Below, one piece after another: positions 18,252-26,157 of a DNA stretch of 64,000 nt. The notes under the pieces were generated by a model. That model was not told the DNA's origin. It saw nothing but the letters and a program-made list of their open reading frames with translations, and did no database searches. The number at the start of each line of letters is the position of its first letter. The first letter of the stretch is position 1. A program made the position numbers and the translations under genes. The DNA is from Roseibium salinum (GTDB taxonomy: Bacteria; Pseudomonadota; Alphaproteobacteria; Rhizobiales; Stappiaceae), in contig NZ_JAPEVI010000003.1 of the NCBI RefSeq assembly GCF_026240905.1, forward strand, positions 2,480,001-2,544,000. The letters run 5' to 3'.

Positions 18252-18473
18252 CTATCCGATGGACGGGATTTCAAGCACGGTCAGAACCGCAAGGGCCGCC
18301 ATGCCGGTGACAAAGGCGAGTTTTGCGCTTCCCAGCAGCGTGCGGCCCGCCACATCGAGCTTCGGCAGGGGCAACTTGCGGGAGTCCAGATACATGGATG
18401 TCACCATGATCGAGAACCCGGCGAACCAGACCACCACGAGGGCCTCCGCCACAAGAACGACAGCCGTCAGCAT
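18252..18473 (-). CDS. Predicted 73-residue membrane protein of the globin operon
   Basis: The product has two hydrophobic helices: an N-terminal one (AVVLVAEALVVVWFAGFSIMV, about residues 4-24) and a second one near the end (LAFVTGMAALAVLTVLEI). A short loop with YLDSRKLPLPKLDVAGR lies between them. The ATG at 18471-18473 follows GAAGGG by about 8 bases and overlaps the last 7 bases of the globin gene, so the two are translationally linked. I cannot place it in a named family. It may anchor or assist the globin at the membrane, which is inference from position only. Confidence 0.65.
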   Translation of the reverse strand: MLTAVVLVAEALVVVWFAGFSIMVTSMYLDSRKLPLPKLDVAGRTLLGSAKLAFVTGMAALAVLTVLEIPSIG

Positions 18474-18985
18474 GATGCGTGCCCTTCGCGATGTTCGGTG
18501 GAAAGATTCTCCGGCGGGGTCGCCCCGGCAACTCCGAACGTGGCGAGCCAGAGGCTCTGCGCGATGCGCTCGGCCACCGCGATGATCTCGTCGGCGAGCT
18601 CGGGAACGTAAAGCTCCCGGACGACCGGACGGAACACGCTCAGCCACTCACCGTAATCGGAGCTCACCAGTTCCGTCTGCTTGACATGCGCCGGCACGGG
18701 CTTGCCACTGTAGGCGCCGTTCTTCAGGAGAACGGATTGCCAGAAAGCCTCCATCTTCGGCAGGTGCTCGTCCCACCTGCCGTCCAGGCGGCGGGAGAAG
18801 ATCTCGCCGAGCCGCGGATGCTCTCGGATGCAGCCGTAGAACGTGTGCACCATCACATGGATCGATTGCTCGCTCACGCTTTCATAGCGCCGCAGCCGGT
18901 CTTCCCCGTCTGCGCCGACGCTCCCCGGGAGAGCTTGCCCTGGAACGGAATTGCGGGCTTCCATCACCGTCTCCATAACATTCAT
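18467..18985 (-). CDS. Group III truncated haemoglobin
   Basis: The product is 172 residues with a globin core of the trHb-III (P) class. FYGCIREHPRLGEIF is followed by WDEHLPKMEAFWQSVLL and then GKPVPAHVKQTEL, whose His is the likely proximal haem ligand. The C-terminal helix includes DEIIAVAERIAQSLW. Group III globins are linked to nitric oxide and oxygen chemistry in the cytoplasm. The gene is divergent from an NsrR-type NO sensor, and candidate NsrR boxes overlap its start. The first ATG (18985) lies inside one of these boxes. A second ATG three codons on is an alternative start. Confidence 0.85.
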   Translation of the reverse strand: MNVMETVMEARNSVPGQALPGSVGADGEDRLRRYESVSEQSIHVMVHTFYGCIREHPRLGEIFSRRLDGRWDEHLPKMEAFWQSVLLKNGAYSGKPVPAHVKQTELVSSDYGEWLSVFRPVVRELYVPELADEIIAVAERIAQSLWLATFGVAGATPPENLSTEHREGHASC

Positions 18986-19046
18986 CTAATATGCATCTTT
19001 TAAATCTCACATCGTCGCGCTAAAATCAACATCTAAGATGAATGTT
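18977..19046. promoter_or_regulatory. Candidate NsrR operators between the globin and nsrR genes
   Basis: Two related sites face each other. On the minus strand, 18999-18977 reads AAGATGCATATTAGATGAATGTT in two 11-base halves, close to the known NsrR box of AAGATGCATTT-type half-sites. On the plus strand, 19028-19046 reads AACATCTAAGATGAATGTT. Both contain AGATGAATGTT. The placement over the divergent starts fits NO-relieved repression of both genes. Binding is inferred. Confidence 0.55.
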
Positions 19047-19052
19047 TAATGG

Positions 19053-19490
19053 ATGTCAGCCATGCGCCTCAGTCAGGCCAGCGATTTTGCCTTGAGAATT
19101 CTAATGGCGACCGGCCAGTCCGACGAGGCTCAAACGGTTGCCAAGCTGACCACGCAGCTGGGACTGGCTCAATCGCATGTCATGAAGATCGTCGCGCAAC
19201 TGGCAAGAGGCGGCTATCTGGAAACGACACGCGGGCGCGGCGGCGGCATCCGGCTGGCAACAGCGCCGGAAGCGATCAGGCTCGGCGACGTCGTGCGCCT
19301 GATGGAGCCTGACCTCGGCGTCGTCGCGTGCCTCAGGCCGCAACCGACCACCTGCGCCTTCCTGCCCCGCTGCGCGCTGAAAGGCGCCATGGCAAGAGCA
19401 TCCGAGGCTTTCCTGGACAGCCTCAATACCGAAACGCTGGCATCGATCCTGGTGGGCACGCAGATGGCGGAGCTGCAGAAAGAATACTGA
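19053..19490 (+). CDS. nsrR: Rrf2-family regulator, NsrR type (NO-sensing)
   Basis: The product is 145 residues with an N-terminal winged helix (MRLSQASDFALRILMATG, recognition region LGLAQSHVMKIVAQLARGGY, wing TTRGRGGGIRLA). A C-terminal cysteine cluster (VACLRPQPTTCAFLPRCALK) has the three-Cys spacing of NsrR, which holds a [4Fe-4S] or [2Fe-2S] cluster destroyed by nitric oxide. It probably represses the divergent globin operon and itself. The start may be ATG 19053 or ATG 19062. IscR and RirA are the main alternatives, but the Cys pattern and the globin neighbour favour NsrR. Confidence 0.82.
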   Translation: MSAMRLSQASDFALRILMATGQSDEAQTVAKLTTQLGLAQSHVMKIVAQLARGGYLETTRGRGGGIRLATAPEAIRLGDVVRLMEPDLGVVACLRPQPTTCAFLPRCALKGAMARASEAFLDSLNTETLASILVGTQMAELQKEY

Positions 19491-19572
19491 AGAACCTTCC
19501 CGCGGTCATTTCCGACTTGATCAGGCAGGCTTCGGGCCATGACGCCTTCCGCGCCACCGCTTCGGGCGTCCT

Positions 19573-19680
19573 CCCGGACGGAGCGCAGCGGAGATCCGGG
19601 ATCGCAGAGCCGCAGGCCTTCGTTCTTCGAACCGATACCACTCGGTTCCCCGATCCCGGCTCGCGCTGCGCCTGGCCGGG
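19573..19680. repeat. Palindromic intergenic repeat
   Basis: Between nsrR and the Crp-like gene, CCCGGACGGAGCGCAGC...GATCCGGGATCG is mirrored by CGATCCCGGCTCGCGCTGCGC...GGCCGGG, giving a long imperfect stem. This type of GC-rich palindrome is widespread between alphaproteobacterial genes. It may act as a bidirectional terminator or as an mRNA stabiliser for the two convergent genes. Confidence 0.6.
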
Positions 19681-19717
19681 ATGATGATGGAGACTGAAGA
19701 CAAGTGTGGGATGTTGC

Positions 19718-20410
19718 CTACAGCGTGGACGCCTGTTCCAGGAACGCGACCTGCTCCAGGCAATAGTAGCCGGAGATCCGGCTGATCGTGCCCGAGCGTT
19801 TCCAGTCGTTCAGGACACGGCTGACATTCTCACGGGCCGCGCCGGCCATGTTGGCGATGTCCGCCTGGCTGAGCTTGTAGTGGATCAGCACCCGGCCGTT
19901 GTCGAGCGGCTTGCCGAAGGTTTCCGAAAGCTGCAACAGGGTCTGCGCGACGCGGCCCGGCAGCGGCAGGAAGGAACGGGCGGCCAGCACGTCGTTGGCA
20001 TGGCGTAGGCGCTTGCCGACGATCGACAGCATGTGGCGGTAGACCGCCGGCTTCTCGTCGGCGAAGCGCTGGAACGCCGCCTTGTCGATGAAGGCAAGCT
20101 GGGCTTCCTTCAGGGCGATGACCGTCGCGGAGCGCGGGCGGCCGTCGAGCAATGCCAGTTCGCCGACAAGGTCGCCCGGGCCCAGAACCGCCAGGAGCTG
20201 TTCATCGCCGTCAATCGACATCAAGGACACCTTCAGCGACCCTTCAAGCACCGCATAGCAGCCGTTTCCAGGATCGCCGTTCTCGAAAAGAATTGTACCC
20301 GCCGGTATTTTCATCGGTCGTGCCAGACGCGACAAACCGACCGCCAGTTCGGGGTCGAGCCCCTCCAACGAAAAGCTATTTTTCAGAAAATCCTTTTTGA
20401 TTTCAGCCAC
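19718..20410 (-). CDS. Crp/Fnr-family transcription regulator, cAMP-binding type
   Basis: The product is 230 residues. The N-terminal cyclic-nucleotide domain (about residues 20-135) has GDLVGELALLDGRPRSATVIA, which keeps the Glu and the Arg-Ser pair used by E. coli CRP to hold cAMP. A long dimer helix is followed by a winged helix-turn-helix, LSQADIANMAGAARENVSRVLNDW. There are no FNR-type cysteines. The GTG start has AGGGGGA 7 bases upstream. A TGTGA-N6-TCACG site lies about 56-71 bases before the start, so autoregulation is likely. It probably acts as a cAMP-dependent global or local regulator. Confidence 0.87.
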   Translation of the reverse strand: MAEIKKDFLKNSFSLEGLDPELAVGLSRLARPMKIPAGTILFENGDPGNGCYAVLEGSLKVSLMSIDGDEQLLAVLGPGDLVGELALLDGRPRSATVIALKEAQLAFIDKAAFQRFADEKPAVYRHMLSIVGKRLRHANDVLAARSFLPLPGRVAQTLLQLSETFGKPLDNGRVLIHYKLSQADIANMAGAARENVSRVLNDWKRSGTISRISGYYCLEQVAFLEQASTL

Positions 20411-20465
20411 CTGGTCCCCCTGCCGTACGCTGCCACCATGAATTCACGAGGATCAAGCGCAATCC

Positions 20466-20481
20466 TGTGATTTCCATCACG
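20466..20481 (-). promoter_or_regulatory. Candidate CRP-type operator upstream of the Crp-like gene
   Basis: TGTGA, six bases, TCACG matches the CRP consensus TGTGA-N6-TCACA at nine of ten half-site positions. Its position about 60 bases before the GTG start fits autoregulation. This is an inference from the motif. Confidence 0.5.
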
Positions 20482-20557
20482 TGCAATCAAGCAAAATATC
20501 CCTATATCTCAAGTCATGGAAGCGGGGGCGCCCCTCCCCCTCTTCCTGGCCTCCACG

Positions 20558-20591
20558 AAAAACGGCTCTGTTCCCCACAGAGCCGTTTTTT
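20558..20591 (-). terminator. Terminator of the glycosylation operon
   Basis: A perfect 14-bp stem (AAAAACGGCTCTGT / ACAGAGCCGTTTTT, loop TCCCC) lies 5 bases after the stop of the YdjC-like gene. T-runs on both sides would let it stop transcription in either direction. Confidence 0.92.
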
Positions 20592-20595
20592 CGTT

Positions 20596-21393
20596 TCAGC
20601 TCAAGAAAACATCCTTCTTGTCCAGCGTTCGGAAAAAGCGGTCGCTGGCCAGGACTTCATACTGGCACTCGCGGATGGCGATTTTCCTGCGGGGTTCGTC
20701 CCGCCGCAGACGGTCGTCGGGGCGGCCTGGTATTGCGGCCACGAAGCTGCGGTCGGTCATGCCGTCGAAATGGTTGTGCAAGAGCCGGTGCAATTCTTCC
20801 CGGTTGGCGATTTCCGGCAGCGGGGCCGCCTTCTGCAGGATCTGCAGCCCGAAGGGCCTGGCAAGGCGGGCCAGCCGCGAGGCCTTGAACCCCGGCGACA
20901 CAGGCGAGATCAGCAGTGGCGGCACGTCGAAATCGGCATGCTCGATCGCCTTGAAGACGAGGCGCGCCAGGGCCGTTCTCTCCAGCAGCCCTTCGCGCAC
21001 GGCAACGAAATCGGGCTGGCGCTTCATCAGCACGCTGTAGCGGGCAAGCTGTGCCTTGGCTTCGTCAAGCAGAAGTTCGTCCGGAAGGAGCCTCAGGAGC
21101 GCGCGGCGCTGGAGCTTTTCGCGCCTGAACATGCGCTCGCCGTAGATCTCCTGCATGCGGGTGCTGACCGGAGACACCCGGTCGCCGCTGAAGGCCAGCG
21201 TCACGCCGAAGTGGACGGACTTGCCGACCATCTCCGCCGTTTCCTGAAGCGGACGGAACTCCCGTGGCCACAGCTCAGTCGCGACGATCGCGCCAACGGC
21301 GCTCAGGCGTCCGTGCTCGGCAAGCTGACGCAATGCGCGGTCGACCCCGAACGCGAGGCCGTAGTCCAATGCTCCAAGAGTAATTCGCTTCAT
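20596..21393 (-). CDS. YdjC/ChbG/HpnK-family protein with lost catalytic residues (pseudo-deacetylase)
   Basis: The product is 265 residues. It lines up end to end with YdjC-family carbohydrate deacetylases: ITLGALDYGLAFGVDRALR, GRLSAVGAIV, VHFGVTLAFSG, RQPDFVAVREGLL and AIPGRPDDRL. Every active-site motif I remember for the family is changed. The Asp pair in ADDYG is ALDYG, the metal His of GLHVTLT is Gly (FGVTLA), the DGHQHV block after PDFV is AVREGL, and HPG is IPG. The frame is intact and the codon use is normal, so this is a maintained protein, probably not an enzyme of the usual kind. ATG 21393 follows GGAAG. It is the last gene of the operon with two glycosyltransferases. A partner or scaffold role is inference. 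Confidence 0.72.
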   Translation of the reverse strand: MKRITLGALDYGLAFGVDRALRQLAEHGRLSAVGAIVATELWPREFRPLQETAEMVGKSVHFGVTLAFSGDRVSPVSTRMQEIYGERMFRREKLQRRALLRLLPDELLLDEAKAQLARYSVLMKRQPDFVAVREGLLERTALARLVFKAIEHADFDVPPLLISPVSPGFKASRLARLARPFGLQILQKAAPLPEIANREELHRLLHNHFDGMTDRSFVAAIPGRPDDRLRRDEPRRKIAIRECQYEVLASDRFFRTLDKKDVFLS

Positions 21394-21498
21394 GAACTTC
21401 CGCAGGCGGACCGGACGGTGGAAATGTCCTACTTCCCTGCGGCATTCATTGCTTGTTTGCAAGTCTCTTCTTGCGAGAGCCTTGAGCCTGTGGCCGGT

Positions 21499-22995
21499 TT
21501 ACCGGTACGAAAGCGGTTCGAGAACAGGGCCGATCCGTCCCTCGACCTTGTAGACGACAAGTTTTTCCAGTCCGATGCCTTTGACCTGACGCTCCAGTTC
21601 GGCGATTTCTTCGACGGTCCGGAAACTGCTGCTCAGTTGGTCCGCCCGGTCGCGGCGTCCTTCGGTGACATAAAGGCCCGGCCGGTCGAAGAGGTCCGGG
21701 ACCGGCTCCGGCTTCATCACATAGCGGATGCGCTCGTTGATCTGGATGACCGGCGCGGTGTCCTTGAGGAGAAAGTCGAGCTGGCCGTTGAGACCGTAGC
21801 TGGACGTCACGACGAAAGCGGCATTTTCCCGGGCCGCCATTTCCTTGATCCGCCCGCCGATCTCCGGCCAGCCGCGCAGCTGGAACGTCGGATCCTTGCG
21901 GGCAAACTGGCCGGTAAACGGGCGGACCGCGTGAAGCTGAACCAGCACGGCGACCAGAAGGCCAAGAACGACGCCCCCAGCCGCGAAGCGCCGCCAGAAC
22001 GTCCGGTCCGGACCAAGCCCGGCCACGAACACGGCGGCCATCAGCGCAAAGGCCGGAAAGAGCGGTGCCGGCCAATTCGCCTGCACACGCGCGTGCAGCG
22101 AGTGATAGAGCAGGTAGAGGAGAAACGGCAGCACGGTGAGGAGCAGCAGCGACGGCGCGATTTCCCGTGCCCGCAATCCCCAGAACAGTTTCACCGCGCC
22201 CAGGGCCGCCAGGATTGCGATCAGCGGATTGGCGAGGCCGATGAGGGCGCCCAGAAACTCGAAGATATATTTCGCCGTATAACCGCCGTTCGCGGCTCTT
22301 CCGAACTGCTTGTAGAAGCTCGCCCATTCGTGGGCGTGGTTCCAGTAAAGCACGGGGCTGAAGCACATAATGGCGATGGCGCCGCCCGCCCAGAGCTGCC
22401 AGGCACCCCACCAGCGGCGGGCTGCCGGCACCCAGGCGAGCCACAGCACGATTCCCGCGCCCAGAAAGAGCACGGAATATTTGGACAGGAGGCCGCAGCC
22501 CGCCATCAGGCCGACGAGCAGCCACCAGTTCGGGTTTTTCGAAACGGAGAGCTCGGCCAGCGCCCACAGGGTGAGCCCCCAGAAGAAGACGGACGGCGCG
22601 TCGGGCGTCGCCAGTATGCCGCCGATGCCGACGAGAAGGCTGGTATTGAGAAACAGCACCGCCCAACCTGCGACCTTTCGGTCGAACAGGATGGCGGAGG
22701 TGCGCCAGAGCGCGACGGTGCCGATCAGGCCGGAGACGATGACGAGCACCCGGACCGCGAACACCGTATCGCCGAAGGCCGCCTGCCCAGCGGCGATCCA
22801 CCAGCCGATCATCGGCGGATGGTCGTAGTAGCTGAGGGCCGGATAAAGACCCCAGAGGCGGTAATAGGCTTCGTCCTCGACGAAATGGGCGTTGGCGGAT
22901 GCAAAGAGCTTCAGGGCCGTCAGCAGGCCGACGACCACAACCAGCCCCGCCGGACGCAGGAAGAACGGCAGGTCGTCTGTCTTTTCAAGTGTCAT
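21499..22995 (-). CDS. ArnT/PMT (GT39/GT83)-like membrane glycosyltransferase
   Basis: The product is 498 residues with about ten to twelve transmembrane helices and a soluble C-terminal periplasmic domain (from about residue 375). The first periplasmic loop carries the hallmark acidic pair and ligand loop: FVEDEAYYRLW, then LSYYDHPPMIGWW. The family (ArnT, PMT, RgtA-type) transfers a sugar from a polyprenyl-phosphate donor to lipid A, core sugars or proteins on the periplasmic side. It starts 12 bases after the stop of the GT2-GtrA gene, which should make that donor. The sugar and the acceptor are unknown. Lipid A or LPS core is the best guess. Confidence 0.87.
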   Translation of the reverse strand: MTLEKTDDLPFFLRPAGLVVVVGLLTALKLFASANAHFVEDEAYYRLWGLYPALSYYDHPPMIGWWIAAGQAAFGDTVFAVRVLVIVSGLIGTVALWRTSAILFDRKVAGWAVLFLNTSLLVGIGGILATPDAPSVFFWGLTLWALAELSVSKNPNWWLLVGLMAGCGLLSKYSVLFLGAGIVLWLAWVPAARRWWGAWQLWAGGAIAIMCFSPVLYWNHAHEWASFYKQFGRAANGGYTAKYIFEFLGALIGLANPLIAILAALGAVKLFWGLRAREIAPSLLLLTVLPFLLYLLYHSLHARVQANWPAPLFPAFALMAAVFVAGLGPDRTFWRRFAAGGVVLGLLVAVLVQLHAVRPFTGQFARKDPTFQLRGWPEIGGRIKEMAARENAAFVVTSSYGLNGQLDFLLKDTAPVIQINERIRYVMKPEPVPDLFDRPGLYVTEGRRDRADQLSSSFRTVEEIAELERQVKGIGLEKLVVYKVEGRIGPVLEPLSYR

Positions 22996-23007
22996 CGGCG
23001 GGCGCTC

Positions 23008-24168
23008 TTACGATTTGCGCCAGGTGAGAGCCGAGCTGGCCGCATAGTTCCAGACCGCACCCATGATCGCGCCGGCCGTACCGGCGAACCACCAGTAGGA
23101 CGGGTCGGTATAGATCAGGTTGGCGACGCCGACATTGGCCAGCACGCCGACCGAGCAGACGGCATAAAATGTGAAGAGGCCGATCAGGGCCTGCATGCCG
23201 CGCAGGCGGCGGTCGCGGTAGGTCAGCTGGTTGTTGAGAAAGAAGTTCGACGTCATGGCCACGAAGGAGGCCCCGGTCTGGGCGAGATTGAATTCCACGT
23301 CGCCGAGCAGGAGCATCCTGAGGGCCACCAGATGAACGACGAGACCGCTGGCGCCGACAAGGCCGAACATCAGGAAACGGACGGAGACGACATTGCCGAA
23401 ATACTTGGCGAGCAGCAGGCCGAAATAGTCCAGCGTGACCAGCGTATCCAGCTTGCTTTCGCCGTGCTGGCGCTCGCGGAAGGTGAACGGAAGCTCCGTG
23501 ATCTTCAGGCTTCCCGCAGCGCTGGAGACGAGATCCAGCAGGATCTTGAACCCCTGCGGCGACAGTTTCGGCGCCAGCGCTTCGGCCTTTTCCCGGCGGA
23601 TCATGAAGAACCCGCTCATCGGGTCCGTCAAGGTTATGTTCAGGAGCTTCTGGGCCAGCGAGTTGGCAATGTTGGAGCCCCAGGCGCGGATCGACGAGAG
23701 CCCCTCGCCCGCGGTGCCGCCGTCGATCTTGCGGCTGGCAACCACGAGGTCGGTGTCCCCTGTCTTCAGTTCCGCCAGCATTTTCGGCAGCATCGTCTCG
23801 TCATGCTGCAGGTCGGCATCCATGACGGCGACATAGGGCGCCGAGGAGGCAAGGATGCCTTCGATGCAGGCGCCGGACAGCCCGCGCCGGCCGATGCGGC
23901 GGATCACCCGGATGCGGGCATCCGTCTGCGCAATGGCGCGTGCGACGCCCGCCGTGCCATCAGGCGAATTGTCGTCGACGACGATGGCTTCCCACGCAAT
24001 GCCCTCAAGGGCCGTGTCGAGCAGACCGACCAGGATCGGAATGTTGGCGGCTTCGTTGAAGCTGGGCAGGATAACGCTGAGTTCAGCAGGTTCTGCCGGC
24101 CGGACATGCCGGCTCTCCGACCCGCCGTTCAAGGCCTTGTCCTCTGCGATGCGCGCCGCACTGTCCAT
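23008..24168 (-). CDS. Polyprenyl-phosphate sugar synthase: GT2 domain fused to GtrA
   Basis: The product is 386 residues. Residues about 30-250 form a DPM1-like GT2 domain: LSVILPSFNEAANIPILV, VVDDNSPDGTAGVA, the DxD-type VMDADLQHDETMLPKML, and SGFFMIRR. The rest (about 260-385) is a four-helix GtrA domain beginning VRFLMFGLVGASGLVVHLVA, with the typical NFFLNNQLTYRDRR motif. The GT2 part loads a sugar onto undecaprenyl phosphate on the cytoplasmic side, and the GtrA part is thought to help flip it. It is the first gene of the operon with an ArnT-like transferase, so the two should form a donor-to-acceptor route. It is divergent from hisS across 371 bases. Confidence 0.88.
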   Translation of the reverse strand: MDSAARIAEDKALNGGSESRHVRPAEPAELSVILPSFNEAANIPILVGLLDTALEGIAWEAIVVDDNSPDGTAGVARAIAQTDARIRVIRRIGRRGLSGACIEGILASSAPYVAVMDADLQHDETMLPKMLAELKTGDTDLVVASRKIDGGTAGEGLSSIRAWGSNIANSLAQKLLNITLTDPMSGFFMIRREKAEALAPKLSPQGFKILLDLVSSAAGSLKITELPFTFRERQHGESKLDTLVTLDYFGLLLAKYFGNVVSVRFLMFGLVGASGLVVHLVALRMLLLGDVEFNLAQTGASFVAMTSNFFLNNQLTYRDRRLRGMQALIGLFTFYAVCSVGVLANVGVANLIYTDPSYWWFAGTAGAIMGAVWNYAASSALTWRKS

Positions 24169-24539
24169 TCTCGATCCTTGTCCGCCGGCCGGCGTCCTCT
24201 ACCGTAATTGCGCGCGGAACATAGCCTGCCAGAGATTAATTACAAGAAAAGACACGCATGACGGCCCGCCTGCGATGGCGCGCATTGTTTCCTGCGGCTG
24301 GCGGTATGCAGTATCCATCGCAGACCTTTTAGCCGCAACTGTGATACAAACAAGGCACGGGGCGGACTTTCCCCTTCCGCCGCAGCGCGCGCGCCGGTCG
24401 CACGCGCCCTTCCGGGCATCGGCCGCCTTGCTCTCGGGCCCTGTTTCGTCTAGGAAAACCGCAACATGCATAACGCCCGGTTGCCGGACCGTTTTTCGCC
24501 GCAACGGGTACGGAACCTGCCAGGACCCATTAAGACCTC
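24169..24539. other. Divergent promoter region between the glycosylation operon and hisS
   Basis: No coding frame is supported in these 371 bases. The stretch near 24230-24260 (GATTAATTACAAGAAAAGACA) is AT-richer than its surroundings and is a likely promoter region. I could not define clear -35/-10 pairs or a leader structure. Confidence 0.35.
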
Positions 24540-26153
24540 ATGGCCCAAAAACCGAATAAACTGAAAGCCCGCCTGCCGCGCGGCTTCGTTGACCGCTCTG
24601 CCGAAGACATCCGTGCGACCGACGAGATGCTGGCCAATATCCGCACGGTTTTCGAGCGCTACGGTTTCGACCCCGTCGAGACGCCCGCCTTCGAATATAC
24701 CGATTGCCTGGGCAAGTTCCTGCCGGACACCGACCGGCCGAATGCCGGCGTCTTTTCCGTGCAGGACGACGACGAGCAGTGGATGAGCCTGCGCTACGAC
24801 CTGACGGCGCCGCTTGCGCGTCATGTTTCTGAAAACATCAATGAAATCCAGATGCCCTACCGCACCTACCGTGCGGGCTGGGTGTTCCGCAACGAGAAGC
24901 CGGGCCCGGGCCGGTACCGCCAGTTCATGCAGTTCGACGCCGACACGGTCGGTGCGCCGGGCGTTCAGGCGGACGCGGAAATGTGCATGATGATGGCGGA
25001 TACGATGGAGGCCCTCGGCATCCCGCGCGGCGACTACGTCATCCGCGTCAACAACCGCAAGGTTCTGGACGGGCTGATGGAAGCTGTCGGTCTTGGCGGC
25101 GATGAAAATAGCCAAACCCGCCTCACGGTGCTTCGCGCACTCGACAAGCTTGATAAGTTTGACTGGGACGAAATCGCTAAGTTGTTGGGCGAAGGGCGGA
25201 AGGACGAAAGCGGCGATTTCACCTCCGGTGCCAATCTCTCCAGCACCCAAATAGATGTTATCAAAGGATACGTATTCGCTTCCGGCTATGGCACAGATTC
25301 AGGGATCGAGCATTTCCAGAAGCCTGCTGACGTTGAAGGGTATGTAGAAGGCGATGAGCAGGAATCATCACCGGGTTTGTACTACTCAAATCTAGCTACG
25401 ATATCCGGCCTCGAAGCAATTGTCGGAGATACCGCCAGCGGGCGCGCGGCACTGAACGAACTAAACGTTCTGTTCAAAGTTACGTCTTTGTCCGGATATG
25501 GTTCAAAGCGCATTAGATTTGACCCCTCCGTCGTCCGTGGTCTGGAGTATTACACCGGCCCCGTCTACGAAGCCGAGCTCCTGTTCGACGTTACCAACGA
25601 AAAGGGCGAAGTGGTCCAGTTCGGCTCGGTCGGCGGCGGCGGGCGGTATGACGGGCTCGTCAAGCGCTTCACCGGTCGCGACGTTCCGGCGACCGGCTTT
25701 TCCATCGGCGTTTCCCGGCTGATGACCGCCCTGAAAAACCTCGGCAAGCTGAGCGCGTCCGAGGTGGTGGCGCCGGTGCTCGTCACCGTGATGGACGGCG
25801 ATGTGGCGGCGCTTGGCCGCTATCAGAAAATGGTTCAGGATCTGCGCAATGCCGGGATCCGCGCGGAAATGTACCAGGGCAACTGGAAGAAGTTCGGCAA
25901 CCAGCTGAAATATGCCGACCGGCGCGGCTGTCCGGTCGCCATAATCCAGGGCTCCGACGAGCGCCAGGCCGGCGAGATCCAGGTCAAGGACCTGATCGAG
26001 GGCAAACGCCTGTCGGAGGAAATCACCGACAACATCACGTGGCGCGAAAGCCGCCCGGCGCAGGTCACCGTGAAGGAAACCGACCTGATCGAGACGATCC
26101 GCGGCATCCTGGACGGCCAGGCCGAGGACCGCAGACGGGCGAGCGAGGGTTGA
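24540..26153 (+). CDS. hisS: Histidyl-tRNA synthetase
   Basis: The product is 537 residues. The class II aaRS motifs are present: [20 protein letters not shown] at the N-terminus, motif 2 [19 protein letters not shown], the histidine-binding [18 protein letters not shown] and motif 3 near [13 protein letters not shown]. The anticodon-binding domain follows from about residue 415. It charges tRNA-His in the cytoplasm. The length fits the longer alphaproteobacterial form. The middle (about 25100-25545, residues 187-335) is clearly less GC-rich than the rest, although the frame is unbroken, which points to replacement by a diverged allele. hisZ follows after 4 bases, so the three his genes form an operon. 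Confidence 0.95.
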   Translation: MAQKPNKLKARLPRGFVDRSAEDIRATDEMLANIRTVFERYGFDPVETPAFEYTDCLGKFLPDTDRPNAGVFSVQDDDEQWMSLRYDLTAPLARHVSENINEIQMPYRTYRAGWVFRNEKPGPGRYRQFMQFDADTVGAPGVQADAEMCMMMADTMEALGIPRGDYVIRVNNRKVLDGLMEAVGLGGDENSQTRLTVLRALDKLDKFDWDEIAKLLGEGRKDESGDFTSGANLSSTQIDVIKGYVFASGYGTDSGIEHFQKPADVEGYVEGDEQESSPGLYYSNLATISGLEAIVGDTASGRAALNELNVLFKVTSLSGYGSKRIRFDPSVVRGLEYYTGPVYEAELLFDVTNEKGEVVQFGSVGGGGRYDGLVKRFTGRDVPATGFSIGVSRLMTALKNLGKLSASEVVAPVLVTVMDGDVAALGRYQKMVQDLRNAGIRAEMYQGNWKKFGNQLKYADRRGCPVAIIQGSDERQAGEIQVKDLIEGKRLSEEITDNITWRESRPAQVTVKETDLIETIRGILDGQAEDRRRASEG

Positions 26154-26157
26154 TTTG

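Noticed and set aside
20596..24168. A fully functional Francisella NaxD-like lipid A deacetylation pathway
   Set aside because: I first considered it, but the YdjC-type protein lacks the catalytic Asp and metal His residues, so ordinary deacetylase activity cannot be claimed.
20467..24207. A 1246-codon open frame on the plus strand across the glycosylation operon
   Set aside because: It is antisense to three good genes with clear motifs and runs through a strong terminator. It is rich in Gln/His/Arg/Gly as expected for a shadow frame.
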